Assembly: GCF_024206495.1 (NCBI RefSeq)
Contig: NZ_JAMBPQ010000039.1
Coordinates: forward strand, 1-64,000
From: Paraburkholderia sp. CNPSo 3272
GTDB lineage: Bacteria > Pseudomonadota > Gammaproteobacteria > Burkholderiales > Burkholderiaceae
DNA: 64,000 nt
Reading direction: 5' to 3'
Position numbers and translations under genes: made by a program. The notes under the pieces are model-generated. The model saw nothing but the letters and a program-made list of their open reading frames with translations. It ran no database searches and was not told the DNA's origin. This document shows, in pieces, positions 18,274-27,543 of the stretch. How positions within the stretch are numbered: the stretch's first letter is position 1; each line of letters begins with the position of its first letter.

Positions 18274-18950
18274 GCACCCTGCGCATCAATCTTTAACGAA
18301 GCGATGGGCATCCGGCACATGCGCGCCATGCTGCTTGAGCGTGAACAGTAGTTTTGTGCAGAACACGATGTCCTGGGGCGTCCTCCTCGCGACATCGATC
18401 GATTCCCCGGATGATCTGCCGAAGCGCAAGCGTTTCGCCTGTCCGGCAGGGAATTGATTCGATGCAGCATAGGCATGAAGACGCAGGACAGAGCGCGCAT
18501 TTGCGGTAGAGTTGATGTCGCGCTTTCGGCCACGCTGCCCGGATCCATCATCGCCGGCAAAACAGCGGATATCCTGTGACGGAAAACGGTTGTATTCCGC
18601 GCCGGTAACAACACTGTCCGCGACGAATCGCCATCCACGACCGGAAGCACTACGATCGAAAACATGCCGGTCGCCATGGCAGACGCTTGTCGCGAGATAA
18701 TTTTCTGACAATTCGCACTAACCGCGCCAGACTGCCACCTCAATGTGGTGGGCCACTGCGCCTCGCGACGCGTGCGTGTTGAACCCACTCGGTCCCGTGC
18801 ATGATCACGGTGACCGGGACGCCGTCCGCCGCGTAGATTGTTTAAATCAGGCGAGGCAAGTGCCGGAAGTTCGTGGCGCTATCCTCGCTGGGTGTCGATG
18901 CGACCACCCAGTGAATCGATGCTGCGAGCCGTGCTCTCAGGGGAATCGCC
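18274..18950. other. Intergenic region
   Basis: About 680 bases. A minus-strand frame at 18286-18711 (TTG start, 141 residues) has no ribosome site or recognisable family and I do not call it. Confidence 0.35.
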
Positions 18951-19253
18951 ATGACGACGACTGAGTCACTTCTGACGTTGGCCGAATATCTCGAACTGTC
19001 CCTGAACTCTGGCGGAAGCGTCACCATGATGCAGAAATGCAATGACGTCTGTGCCATGTACGTTGGCGATGCAAGGCAAGATCAGGATCGCCTGAGATAT
19101 CACGGGGACATCGCTGCGACCCAAGCCGAAGAGATCCTTGAGCAAACCCGCGCTGGACGAAACCGGCTGGAGATCGGCGGACAGCTACACCGTTTTATCC
19201 GGAGCTTCAAACATTTTGAGGATCGTGGCGCGGTCGTGTTCGCGCCGTCGTGA
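18951..19253 (+). CDS. Hypothetical protein
   Basis: The 100-residue soluble protein starts MTTTESLLTLAEYLELSLNS and ends FIRSFKHFEDRGAVVFAPS. AGGGG lies eight bases before the ATG, which is the main support for it being real. The centre looks helical and charged. I do not recognise a family. It stands alone between the cold-shock gene and the DNA-binding protein. Confidence 0.5.
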   Translation: MTTTESLLTLAEYLELSLNSGGSVTMMQKCNDVCAMYVGDARQDQDRLRYHGDIAATQAEEILEQTRAGRNRLEIGGQLHRFIRSFKHFEDRGAVVFAPS

Positions 19254-19801
19254 CACCGGAGGGACGACGATTTCGGAAACCGTAAGGTTGGCGTTTCCGG
19301 GTATGTTGTCCATTCCCAAATACTGAAAATCCTCATCAAGGACTTGTCAGGCGAAGTCCGGCGCGATCGAATATGGCCGGATGGTCGACCTGCCGGTCGA
19401 CGGCGACCAGCGTCAAGAGCGGGTCGTGCAAGCCCTCACCCCATTCGTCGATGCGACGATTTGTGGTGGCAAGCGGAGTACCGCGCCCTCCTCGAAGGGA
19501 ATATCCGCTTGCCGTCGGCATCGTCGACGCCCCCCGCCCTCATCGCAGCGTCAACTGGCTCAATCGCCCTTGACGCCTCAAGCGGGGCCATGAATAGTTG
19601 CCTGAATTCTTGCGGTTCGTCATTCGTTATCCTATTTATTTAACATGCGTTCACGGAGAACCAGTACTTCCTGGAGCCCGCCCCCTCACCCGGGCGTACA
19701 TTTACGCATCGTCGTGCGAATGACGCATCAAATATCAACTGCGCCGCCGCGTTTATAATGATCATCTTCAGGATGTCAACGCTCGCATGGAGCCCTACTA
19801 T
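19254..19801. other. Intergenic region
   Basis: About 550 bases with competing frames on both strands and no family match. GGAG at 19790-19793 is the ribosome site of the next gene. The last 150 bases are relatively AT-rich and probably hold its promoter. Confidence 0.35.
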
Positions 19802-21181
19802 ATGAGTCAAGCCCGCGGGCGATATGCGGGATCCCGCGACAGCGGCCAACGCCAACCTCGCCACGAAAAGAAGTCTCTGCCCAACCGGCAGAGACAACCG
19901 TATGTGAAGGCGCCTGTCCAGGACGCCACACAGACGGCCTCCGTTTTCAAGACACGGTCGTTCCAGTTTCTCGTCAACGCAGTGGGCGCGGAAAATATCG
20001 CCATCGCGCTTGAGTCCACCATGACACGCGTGGCCGAACTGATGAAGGGTGAGAGGTTCACACCCGAGACCGCCTTTCATATGGAAACTACGCTCGGGTT
20101 GCCGCATGGTTTTTTTGACCAGCCCAATCCCGGGCTGGCAGCCGAGACCATCGCTCGCCTTAAATCACCACTCGACTTCATCATTCAAGCAGACGACGGA
20201 CCAGACGGGGAGTCCGAAGCACTCACGCCGGTTTCTGCCCTGACCGTCGACCAGCAACTCTCTCTTAAAGACAGTTTGTCCGAGGAAGCACAAATGCCCA
20301 GGAAAGCAACCGGCGGTACGCCCAGGTCCGTCAAGACCAGTCCTGGAGAAGCGTCCGGACAGCCCAAAGCCCGGACTCCGCGAAAAGCTTCGCGTGCAAA
20401 ATACAGGACGTCTACTGAAACGGCCCAGCAGCAATCGCTGGCACTGAACGATAGCGCCGACGTTGAGAACATCCGCCGCGCCAACCTTCACGTTCTCACG
20501 AGTCGCAACGGATCGAAAGCAAAACTTGGTGTGGTCATGGAGCTAAGTGGATCCAACATGGCCCACCGGCTGCATGGCAAGAAGCGCATGGACACTTTCG
20601 AAGCAAACCGGTTCACTGAGCGACTTGGTCTGCCAACTGGCTGGCTGGATACACCGCGCTCCGAAACCGAGATTCCAGCGTCGGTGTCACGTATGCTTGC
20701 GCCTGCGGCGCGCGGACGCGTATCCGCTCAACAAAGCGATTCGCTTGTGTCCGCAACGAAACATGACGAGCCAGCGAAGGCCGCCAGCGCGAAGACGCGC
20801 GCGCGGCGCGTGCGGGCGGGCGATCCGGAGGTCCCCTCAGTTGTTACGGTGGAAGTCGCAGGTGCGAAAGAGGCGATCGTTAGCAGCCCGCGACATCCTG
20901 TCAATTGCTTTCCCGACGACTTGGCCGGTCGCCTGCCTGAAGAGAGTGATGTGGGCGCCCCGGCAGCCACACCGGCAACCCCGGAGTCATTCGCCGCGTC
21001 CGCAGTACCGCAGGGAAATCCGGCAGCGCTCCCCTTCGCTTCCGTGACGAGCCTGGACAATCTTCACGGTATTGAGCCGATAGCGGAAGCCTTGATCAAG
21101 ACGCTCGCAGGTAAGGCACGCACCGGTCGCCTGGACGAACTGAAAGCGCTGGAACTACTCCAGCAGGCGATCCTTCTATGA
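19802..21181 (+). CDS. DNA-binding protein with two HTH-like modules
   Basis: The 459-residue protein has two related helical modules. One is near residues 55-105 (FLVNAVGAENIAIALESTM, ending ETTLGLPHGFFDQP). The other is near 225-275 (ANLHVLTSRNGSKAKLG, then GSNMAHRLHGKKRMDTFEA, ending TERLGLPTGWLDTP). Both look like Cro/C1-type helix-turn-helix units followed by a short 'LGLPxGWxDxP' tail. The linkers are long, basic and rich in Pro/Ala/Thr, so they are probably disordered. Start ATG 19802 is chosen for its GGAG site; ATG 19787 is six residues away. Function unknown; a nucleoid-associated or regulatory role is plausible. Confidence 0.75.
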   Translation: MSQARGRYAGSRDSGQRQPRHEKKSLPNRQRQPYVKAPVQDATQTASVFKTRSFQFLVNAVGAENIAIALESTMTRVAELMKGERFTPETAFHMETTLGLPHGFFDQPNPGLAAETIARLKSPLDFIIQADDGPDGESEALTPVSALTVDQQLSLKDSLSEEAQMPRKATGGTPRSVKTSPGEASGQPKARTPRKASRAKYRTSTETAQQQSLALNDSADVENIRRANLHVLTSRNGSKAKLGVVMELSGSNMAHRLHGKKRMDTFEANRFTERLGLPTGWLDTPRSETEIPASVSRMLAPAARGRVSAQQSDSLVSATKHDEPAKAASAKTRARRVRAGDPEVPSVVTVEVAGAKEAIVSSPRHPVNCFPDDLAGRLPEESDVGAPAATPATPESFAASAVPQGNPAALPFASVTSLDNLHGIEPIAEALIKTLAGKARTGRLDELKALELLQQAILL

Positions 21182-21380
21182 GCCTGTGGCGGCGTGGCAG
21201 GTTCCTCGAGGCCACCCGTAATATCGCCCCCGGGGAAGAGCTCCTCATCTTCTGTGTTCGACCACAGAATTCATCGACTACGCGCTTAAGATGCCTGCGA
21301 AAGCACGCGAATCAGCCAGCGAGTACACCTGTCGCTGCGGCGCCAGGTTGCCGCGGGACCATGCTTGCTCCGATCCAGGT
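21178..21380 (+). pseudogene. SET-domain methyltransferase fragment
   Basis: The plus strand encodes FLEATRNIAPGEELLIF, the last conserved SET segment. After a frame change comes EYTCRCGARL, then back in the first frame APGCRGTMLAP: the post-SET zinc-binding Cys pattern (CxC ... C) typical of bacterial SET proteins. The whole N-terminal SET core is missing and at least two frameshifts are present. It begins at the four-base overlap with the stop of the preceding DNA-binding gene, which may be coincidence. Confidence 0.65.
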
Positions 21381-21877
21381 ACGCTCCGCTGAAGCTTCCC
21401 ATCGCCGGGGGGCAGTGCATCAACGCGCGCAAGCCTCGGCACATCAGGCACTACGAATCGCGTCGAACGTGCCGCTGAACTACCGGTGACGGCCAACTGC
21501 CGTCATCCGGCAGCGCGCACGAACTGACACTCGAATGGCAGGTGTGCAGTAGCTAGCGGCCTGCCACTCATGGCCATACATCGCGTGCCACATGGATAAC
21601 TCAACGGGCGCTCCAGCCACGGCGCGCGCAGGGCGTCTATTAGCAATACCAGTTGCCGAGGCTCATCGACTCGATTGACAATCGCGCGGGAGAAATTTCC
21701 CGTCAACGTATTCAGGACCAACTTCCCGGGCCGATATTCCCGATCACTGTTGACACGCTTTGAGTCCTGAACCGTCCCGACCCTATGAGGCGTGGCGCAC
21801 ATCCTTCACCCCCGTTTAGGTGCATCATTTCCGACAGTCCGCAGGTTCTTGTCGCACTGGCAGAAGGATTGAACAAG
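21381..21877. other. Intergenic region
   Basis: About 500 bases. A 99-residue minus-strand frame (21503-21802) exists, but I see no family or ribosome site. AAGGA at about 21864-21868 serves the next gene. Confidence 0.35.
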
Positions 21878-22573
21878 ATGAAGGCAGCTCAGGAAATGTG
21901 TGCGCTCATTCTGGTTGTGTCGTCCGCGTTCGGGACGATTCCAGCGTTTGGACAATCCACCGTCGAGCCGGTTTCAACGGCGGAACAGCCAATATTCCGG
22001 CTCGGTGACAGCTGGATCTTCGGACCAACTCCACCGACGCCGGAAACGCCTGAGCAGATGTCGCATCAGAGAGTCATCGAGATCACGCCCCAGCAGACGA
22101 GAATCTCGAAGGGCCGTTTCGAAATAGATCTCAACAGTACCAGCAACATGACCCGGAACCATGATGTTGTGTTCAATCCCTCGCGAGACCTTTTGCATTT
22201 TCCGATGAAGGTCGGAGACTCATGGAGCGGGAACTACACGTACTCGTCAGGCGACACCCATTGGGTCGCGCACCGGGCTTCCGTTGACGCCACTGAGGTC
22301 GTGCACGTGGTGGCCGGCGATTTTTTCGCTTTCAGGCTGACGGACTCGGGAACCGTTCAGCGCATGCATAACGGCATGCTCATTCGTGACTACACGTTCG
22401 AAGCCACCTGCTGGTATGCGCCATCCGTCAAGCGGGTCATCAAGTGGACGAGCAAAGGATATGCGGGAGCCCAGCCTCAGTACGACAGTCAATGGGAGCT
22501 ACACAGCTTCAGCTTGGCACCGGATGTGCCCGTGGCTGCTTCTGCAGCTCAACAGACAACAGGTGCTCAATGA
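21878..22573 (+). CDS. Exported hypothetical protein
   Basis: The 231-residue protein has a signal peptide (MKAAQEMCALILVVSSAFG, probable cleavage after PAFG). The mature part looks beta-rich: FRLGDSWIFGP, LLHFPMKVGDSWSGNYTYSS, VHVVAGDFFAFRLTDSG, CWYAPSVKRVIKWTSKGY. The 'LxFPxKVGDSW ... WYAPxVKR' text occurs in a family of uncharacterised periplasmic proteins. I place the start at 21878 because the signal peptide and an AAGGA site fit; the frame is open further upstream. Function unknown. Confidence 0.7.
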   Translation: MKAAQEMCALILVVSSAFGTIPAFGQSTVEPVSTAEQPIFRLGDSWIFGPTPPTPETPEQMSHQRVIEITPQQTRISKGRFEIDLNSTSNMTRNHDVVFNPSRDLLHFPMKVGDSWSGNYTYSSGDTHWVAHRASVDATEVVHVVAGDFFAFRLTDSGTVQRMHNGMLIRDYTFEATCWYAPSVKRVIKWTSKGYAGAQPQYDSQWELHSFSLAPDVPVAASAAQQTTGAQ

Positions 22574-22637
22574 ATCGGTGGTGACTCGATGAACAGCCCG
22601 GCACGGCGAGCGCTAGCGAACCGGGAGGGAAAAAGAC

Positions 22638-22745
22638 ATGAGCGATCTCTGGAGCAAATGCCGAACGCTGCTGTATCGCCTGATGTTGCAAACGCCAGAG
22701 GGTACCCAACGAAGCCATGTTAGCCGTGTATCAACCGACCGCTAG
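22638..22745 (+). CDS. Possible 35-residue small protein
   Basis: ATG 22638 has a GGGAGGG site nine bases upstream and opens a 35-residue frame (MSDLWSKCRTLLYRLMLQTP ...). The good ribosome site is the only support. It may be the first codons of a gene lost to the repeat block that follows. Confidence 0.25.
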   Translation: MSDLWSKCRTLLYRLMLQTPEGTQRSHVSRVSTDR

Positions 22746-22754
22746 GCGCTCAGG

Positions 22755-23180
22755 ACCCGCCGTTCCGCAGAGACGAGGGTGAATGGCTGAGAAGGGTCGT
22801 GAAGACTCGTTCAACGTCAGCGAGATCGGATGTTCGTGGCCGCGCAGGTGTGAATGGCAGAAGACCGAGCTGAAGCTGCCGCACAAATGGCGACACCTGA
22901 ACGTCGGCAATGGCCGATACCCTTTCTTCGGGCAACGGTACGGAGTGACCTGTGCTCTCCGATTCCCGCCCTTAGACCTACCACAGCTGGCGGAATAGCA
23001 ACGGGGCGCATAACTCGCTAGCGTTGACACCGCCCCCACCCTCGGCCTTCTGTGCGTACGATTCCTAGCTAAGTTGTAGGCTTCCGGATCACCGACTCGC
23101 CCGACACTCACGAGACGTCGAGCTGTTCGCCACGCGAATCTTGGCACTACAGATCGACTGTCACAATCAGGCTAGCGGCA
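22755..23180. repeat. Degenerate intergenic repeat, copy 2
   Basis: Same family as 8850-9270, in the same direction. Shared text includes AATGGCCGATA, GCAACGGTACGGA, GATCACCGACTCGCCCGA and TTCGCCACGCGAATCTTG. It stands just downstream of an intact HTH gene, whereas copy 1 stands beside a truncated one, so the unit 'repeat + HTH gene' seems to have been duplicated. Confidence 0.65.
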
Positions 23181-23297
23181 CGTGAGTACGTCAAGCCGGC
23201 ATGTGCGTCGCCTCAGCGTACGAAGACGCCGAAGAACAGATGGCGAGGAGAGCCCTGCTTACCGCATCATGCCGTACGCATGACTGAACGTGGATCT

Positions 23298-23636
23298 TCA
23301 GGGCAAGCGGTCACGAATGGCCAGCAGCAGATCGAGGTGTCTTTCAACGAGCAGCGGGATTGCCGATTCACCGCGGGTCCATCGACCGATGGTCCGGCGG
23401 TCATAGCCCGAATATTCGGCAAACGCCCCCTGCGTCCAACCGAGGCGCGCCAATGATGCAGCGGCCGATCCCTTCGGGGCGAGAGGTATCTCTACGCTTT
23501 GTGAGGGTGGCTCATTGTAGCTTTCGAAAGCAGCAGCCAAATGTGAAAGTCCCTTTGGCAAATCGGCTTTGTTCACCTCAACGATACAGGCTCGCGATTG
23601 AGGCACATGGATTGCGGTCGTTTCCCCAAGCGGCAA
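23298..23636 (-). CDS. Small HTH protein
   Basis: The protein has up to 112 residues. The C-terminal half LARLGWTQGAFAEYSGYDRR, followed by TIGRWTRGESAIPLLVERHL, reads as a Cro/C1-type helix-turn-helix. The N-terminal half (VEVNKADLPKGLSHLAAAF) is a short acidic extension. The frame opens with TTG 23636; a GTG about ten codons in is an alternative, and neither has a clear ribosome site. Probably a DNA-binding regulator, possibly the relic of a toxin-antitoxin or phage module. A truncated sibling lies at 9271-9370. Confidence 0.6.
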   Translation of the reverse strand: MPLGETTAIHVPQSRACIVEVNKADLPKGLSHLAAAFESYNEPPSQSVEIPLAPKGSAAASLARLGWTQGAFAEYSGYDRRTIGRWTRGESAIPLLVERHLDLLLAIRDRLP

Positions 23637-23899
23637 CTACCGCGGATCCGGGTAACTCGTCTGCCTCCGTCGCCTCGCGAACTGCCGTGGCCTGCGAAAC
23701 GCCCTTCTCGCGCTAGCGAAAAGATGACAGTGACCGGGCCGCGCAACAAGCGCGCACGCGCGGCCTCTATCTAATCCATCGACCGGCTGTATCCCGGATC
23801 CGTCAAGTAGGGTTTCTGATCGCGCTTACCGATGTCGCTCCCACTGAACCGTTGCCGACCGGCGAGCGTGTCGCCACCGCAAGCGCGCCACCATGGGAC
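23637..23899. other. Intergenic region
   Basis: About 260 bases between the start side of the HTH gene and the end of the lipoprotein gene. No terminator or gene was recognised. Confidence 0.3.
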
Positions 23900-24850
23900 T
23901 TACTGGAATTGCTTCGGTTTTGACAGATGGCTGCTGACGGCATCAAGGTCGTCAATCCGGCTCTGATAGGCTTGTGCCATACACTCGACTGTGGAACAGG
24001 CGTCACGCGCCTTTTTTCGCCATTCGATTTGCTCATCCTTGAGAGCTTTCGTGTCGTCAGTCAGGCTCATATTTCGCTTGTAGGCCTGAGCAAGCTGAAC
24101 ATCAAGCGCGGAAAGCTGTTGCGATCCACACACCAATCGTTCGGGACCGGTTGAGACTTTCGCACAATCGAAACTCGGCGCGAAGGTGCCCGATTGAACT
24201 GGTGCTGCTGCAGTCTGCGTAGCCAGTGCCAAATTGCTGTCCGTTGAAGCGGAGACTGGCACAGCAACTGTCGATACTGTGTTAATGGCGGGGGGCGTGG
24301 CGGATGCTGCCACTGCTACAGGCTGTGCTTGCTGTTGCTGGTCCACACTGGTGGCCGGTGCAGCGGCAGCCGCCGCGGTTTGTGCAGTGCTATCTGTCCT
24401 AGTCTGTTGCGGCTCAAGGCTTGCAATGTGATTCAGATCGTCCGTAGAGATCTTACGCACGAAACCGAAGTCCTCCTGCGTGCCGTCGTGCAATGTGAGT
24501 TGCAGGTGAAACGAAGACTTGTCTTCGTTCCAAATTTCCCGGACAGTCCACACTGCCGGCTTGCCCGTCGCTGCGAGAATGACGTTGAAATTAACGGTTT
24601 TGTTGACGTCGTCGATGGCACCTACAGTAACGGGGATAAAGTCGTCACCAAACAGCAGGCGGACCTTGTGGTCCGCATACTGGATGGTCATCAAAGTATT
24701 CTCACTCTGCGCCCTCCACACGCCGGATATTTCATCGAGCATCGTCGAAGACGGAGCAGTCACCGCAATCACCTCCTTCTTCTGACTATCACAACCCGAG
24801 AGCGCAAACATACCCATGGCGAGCAAAACGCCTAACATCTTTTTAATCAT
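23900..24850 (-). CDS. Lipoprotein with LprI-like (DUF1311) C-terminus
   Basis: The 316-residue protein has a lipobox LSGC (Cys20). Residues 35-135 form a beta-rich domain (LDEISGVWRAQSENTLMTIQ onwards). An Ala/Thr/Gln-rich linker follows (about 150-225). The C-terminal 80 residues match the LprI-type lysozyme-inhibitor domain: SFDCAKVSTGPERLVCGSQQ, LDVQLAQAYKR, EWRKKARDACSTVECMAQAY, with four Cys for two disulphides. It is in the same direction as, and 230 bases downstream of, a J-domain protein that carries the same domain, and it ends the gene series 35.7-23.9 kb. Envelope-exposed; binding partner unknown. Confidence 0.85.
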   Translation of the reverse strand: MIKKMLGVLLAMGMFALSGCDSQKKEVIAVTAPSSTMLDEISGVWRAQSENTLMTIQYADHKVRLLFGDDFIPVTVGAIDDVNKTVNFNVILAATGKPAVWTVREIWNEDKSSFHLQLTLHDGTQEDFGFVRKISTDDLNHIASLEPQQTRTDSTAQTAAAAAAPATSVDQQQQAQPVAVAASATPPAINTVSTVAVPVSASTDSNLALATQTAAAPVQSGTFAPSFDCAKVSTGPERLVCGSQQLSALDVQLAQAYKRNMSLTDDTKALKDEQIEWRKKARDACSTVECMAQAYQSRIDDLDAVSSHLSKPKQFQ

Positions 24851-25082
24851 GAATGTGAACCCCTTTCGTTTGGCCTAGCGGCGACGTTATTTGCTACCGC
24901 CTGCGCGCGGCAAGATAGCATGAAAGAATCGCTGTGGGTTATTGAGTTGCCCGTACCAACGTGAATACTGAATAGAGGATATCGACCGCCAGCCGCCGGT
25001 TCTTCTGGGGTACCAGCGTCGGCCTTTATAGTCTGGCAACACCCAATCCACTGGGGTAGCAGTAGGCTATATCGAAAACAAA

Positions 25083-26648
25083 TCACTCGATTTCGCCTGC
25101 CTTGGTACACGTAGTCTGAATTTCTCCGCGCACCGAACAATACCCGCTCCAACTCGCGATCATAGTTCGATCAAAGGAAATTTGTTCTTCGCCGCTTTCT
25201 GGCCAATAGCTCACTATGTATCCGCATTGCTGACTGAGGAACATGATCACCGACTTGTAAGGGCCGGACTTCTGCGGCGTCTGTTGCAGCAACTTCGTAT
25301 CTGGACACGAAGCGCTTATGGCATCGAGCTTTTGCTTCGCAAGGTCATAGGCCGCATCGGCGTCCGCGTGCTGTTCTGCCACGGCGTGAGCCCATGACAG
25401 CGCTGTGTCTCGGCCATTCTGCGAAGTCGACGATGCGTTACTTGATGGGCGCAACGTAATAGCAAAGGTGGCGGGTGCCTCACCATTGACGTCTACTGGC
25501 ATCGGATCTGATCGCTGGACCGCTCGCAAGGCTGCCTCGTCCCATTGCACATTGCCGCTCGAGCGAGAGACCGACGCGGACAGCAGAGTCCCGTCGCGAT
25601 TGCAGCGAACAGTAATGGTTGCGTCTGCACCATCGATCTCAGCAGACCATACTATATTCGGACGGACTCGCCGCGCCACTCGTTCGAGATAGAGCGACGA
25701 AGGAGCAACGTCCGTTCTCGGTCCGGTTGTATCAGGCGCTGACCGTGACCGGTACTCTGCATTCCCCTGCGTTGAAGACGAACCAGCATCGTTGGCCGGC
25801 ACTTGTGAAGCGGCAATGGCCGGCACAGGCTCATTCAATATCGCAACCAGCCTGTCTCGCTGTGCGTTAAACCAAGTCACGAGGCATGTTTTGTCGAAGC
25901 AATTTGCATTGCGCCAGTTCCAATTCTGCCGCGCTGCCTCCGCAAATGCGCGTTTATCAGGGGCTACAGCCTTGGCCTGTGCAAACACCGTCGCTAAGTC
26001 GAGATCCAGGGCTGCCAGCTCCTCGTCGCTACAGATTAGCTTTTCCGACGGCGATCTAGCCTTCTTGCAGTCGAAGCTGGTAATAAGGGATGACTTGTCA
26101 ACGACAGGCGCTTCCGGAGTCACGGCTTGGGACGAAGAATCACCTACGGAATTACTGCGAGAGTAGTTTGTCGTTTCTGACCGGGAGTAGGGCTCGTGTT
26201 CTGATCCTTTCGTCCCCACGCGAATGAGAACGGCGATCGCAATGCCAATGAACCACAACCAGCCGTAGCGCTTCTTCTTCGTAGGCGGCACCGTATTGCG
26301 GCGATCCTCCGCGGGGTCCGAATTAGCGTTCGTCGACGCTTGCGCGCTATGGCGCTCGGGTTCCGGCGGTGGTTGCTCGGGCGGCTTGTTTTGGCGTTCG
26401 TCCGAGGTTGGGCGAGGAGGCTCTTCCACTTCCGCAGTGAGCGCGGCGTCGTAACGACGTCGACTATCTTCGTCGCTAAGCACCGCGTATGCCTCGTTGA
26501 GGATCTTCATGATCCTCGTAGCATCCGGACTGCTGTTCTTGTCTGGATGATAACGCTGACTTAACGCCTTATAAGCGGCTCGAATGACCTCTGGCGGCGC
26601 GTTGCGAGATACCTTGAGATTATCGTAGTGGGTATGCGGTCGAGCCAT
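25083..26648 (-). CDS. Membrane J-domain protein with LprI-like and TonB-C-like domains
   Basis: The 521-residue protein has an unusual domain order. A J-domain covers residues 7-68 with the DnaK-activating HPD at 34-36. A Pro/Glu-rich linker and one transmembrane segment at about 129-143 follow. Next is an LprI-like (DUF1311) domain at 190-270 (SFDCKKARSPSEKLICSDEE, NWNWRNANCFDKTCLVTWF). A TonB-C-like fold is at 317-400 (YLERVARRVRPNIVW ... VSRSSGNVQWDEAALRAV). A Cys-containing tail ends the protein. The topology puts the J-domain in the cytoplasm and the rest in the periplasm. It could therefore link DnaK to an envelope machine. Start 26648 gives the J-domain a normal N-terminus; a GTG at 26690 adds 14 residues. 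Confidence 0.88.
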   Translation of the reverse strand: MARPHTHYDNLKVSRNAPPEVIRAAYKALSQRYHPDKNSSPDATRIMKILNEAYAVLSDEDSRRRYDAALTAEVEEPPRPTSDERQNKPPEQPPPEPERHSAQASTNANSDPAEDRRNTVPPTKKKRYGWLWFIGIAIAVLIRVGTKGSEHEPYSRSETTNYSRSNSVGDSSSQAVTPEAPVVDKSSLITSFDCKKARSPSEKLICSDEELAALDLDLATVFAQAKAVAPDKRAFAEAARQNWNWRNANCFDKTCLVTWFNAQRDRLVAILNEPVPAIAASQVPANDAGSSSTQGNAEYRSRSAPDTTGPRTDVAPSSLYLERVARRVRPNIVWSAEIDGADATITVRCNRDGTLLSASVSRSSGNVQWDEAALRAVQRSDPMPVDVNGEAPATFAITLRPSSNASSTSQNGRDTALSWAHAVAEQHADADAAYDLAKQKLDAISASCPDTKLLQQTPQKSGPYKSVIMFLSQQCGYIVSYWPESGEEQISFDRTMIASWSGYCSVRGEIQTTCTKAGEIE

Positions 26649-27117
26649 CCTTGAATGCAACCTTTTTTGTCTGTCTCTGGTTATCGGCACACCGAGACGG
26701 TCGCTTTAATCAGAAGTCGACGATCGGAGCAATGGCCCGGTCAACTGCGAAGGCCTATTTGTGAGTCTCCAAGGAGACCCAGAGAGAAAGGTGAACTACC
26801 GCTCGGAGACGTTGCAGCGCAGCTGTACTCCAACCCAATGCTGGTGGCGCAAAGCTGCAGCGGACAGCAGCCGCCCGACAAGAAAACACCAACCCACGCC
26901 GCACCTTTGTTCCAGCGCTCGGTGCGGCGGCCCAATAAGACAGACAAGCTGGGGGCCGAGCACCTATGCCGTAGAAGCGATCTTGCCCGAGCTCAGCACG
27001 GGCCAGATCAAAGTGCTGCAAGCTCACTATCATGCCCCCGAGCGCGCCATTGCTGCGACAGAGCCAGCGAAAGTTCATCCGACGCATCCATACGTCGTCG
27101 TCTTTTAAACCTTGTGT
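26649..27117 (+). other. Gap with possible decayed gene
   Basis: About 470 bases interrupt the minus-strand series. On the plus strand, pieces in several frames look like one decayed gene: ATG 26731 opens MARSTAKAYL and stops at once. GDVAAQLYSNPMLV and, near 26985-27065, LPELSTGQIKVLQAHYHAPE follow in other frames. The last resembles the N-terminal region seen before HNH nuclease domains, as I recall it. Weak evidence. Confidence 0.3.
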
Positions 27118-27345
27118 CTACTGCGCCTGCGTGGCGGCATGCTCCTCAGCCGCCCTCTTTGCCTTTTCTTTCGCCATATGATGCCCAACTGCGCAACCTA
27201 CAAGTGCGCCAGCAACTGCGTGATGGCCGGCTACGTGCCCGGCTACAGCACCGACTGCAGCCCCTTTAAGACACCCTGCTGCAACGGCTTGACCAGCGTC
27301 GAGGCTCAGTGCCAATGCTATCGCCATACAACTTGCCTTCTTCAT
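27118..27345 (-). CDS. Small glycine-zipper exported protein
   Basis: The 75-residue protein has a signal peptide (MKKASCMAIALALSLDAGQAVA). A glycine-zipper hairpin of the YMGG/2TM type follows (GAAVGAVAGHVAGHHAVAGA, GCAVGHH), then a charged tail. Such proteins insert in or lie on membranes. ATG 27345 has AAGGAAAG four bases upstream; the longer frame is not supported. It is the last of the tight minus-strand series that starts at 35.7 kb, and echoes the larger glycine-zipper protein at the other end. Confidence 0.75.
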   Translation of the reverse strand: MKKASCMAIALALSLDAGQAVAAGCLKGAAVGAVAGHVAGHHAVAGALVGCAVGHHMAKEKAKRAAEEHAATQAQ

Positions 27346-27543
27346 GATTCTTTCCTTGGTTTTGTCAGGAAAACAACTCTTCCATTGCACCTTGCGCCGC
27401 ACTGGACGGGCCGTAGGGAAATGCATCAGCTATCAAGCCGTTCGCAGTCGGCTAAAAAAGCGCGCGTCGAATGCCGCGCTATTCTTGACGTACGGCCTTC
27501 GAAATCGGCGAAAATTTTAGATCGTGCACATCCGGAAACGGCT

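Noticed and set aside
18286-18711. A 141-residue minus-strand frame after cspA
   Set aside because: TTG start without ribosome site, no family, and alternative frames over the same DNA are equally open.
21503-21802. A 99-residue minus-strand frame
   Set aside because: No recognisable family and no convincing ribosome site; left as intergenic.
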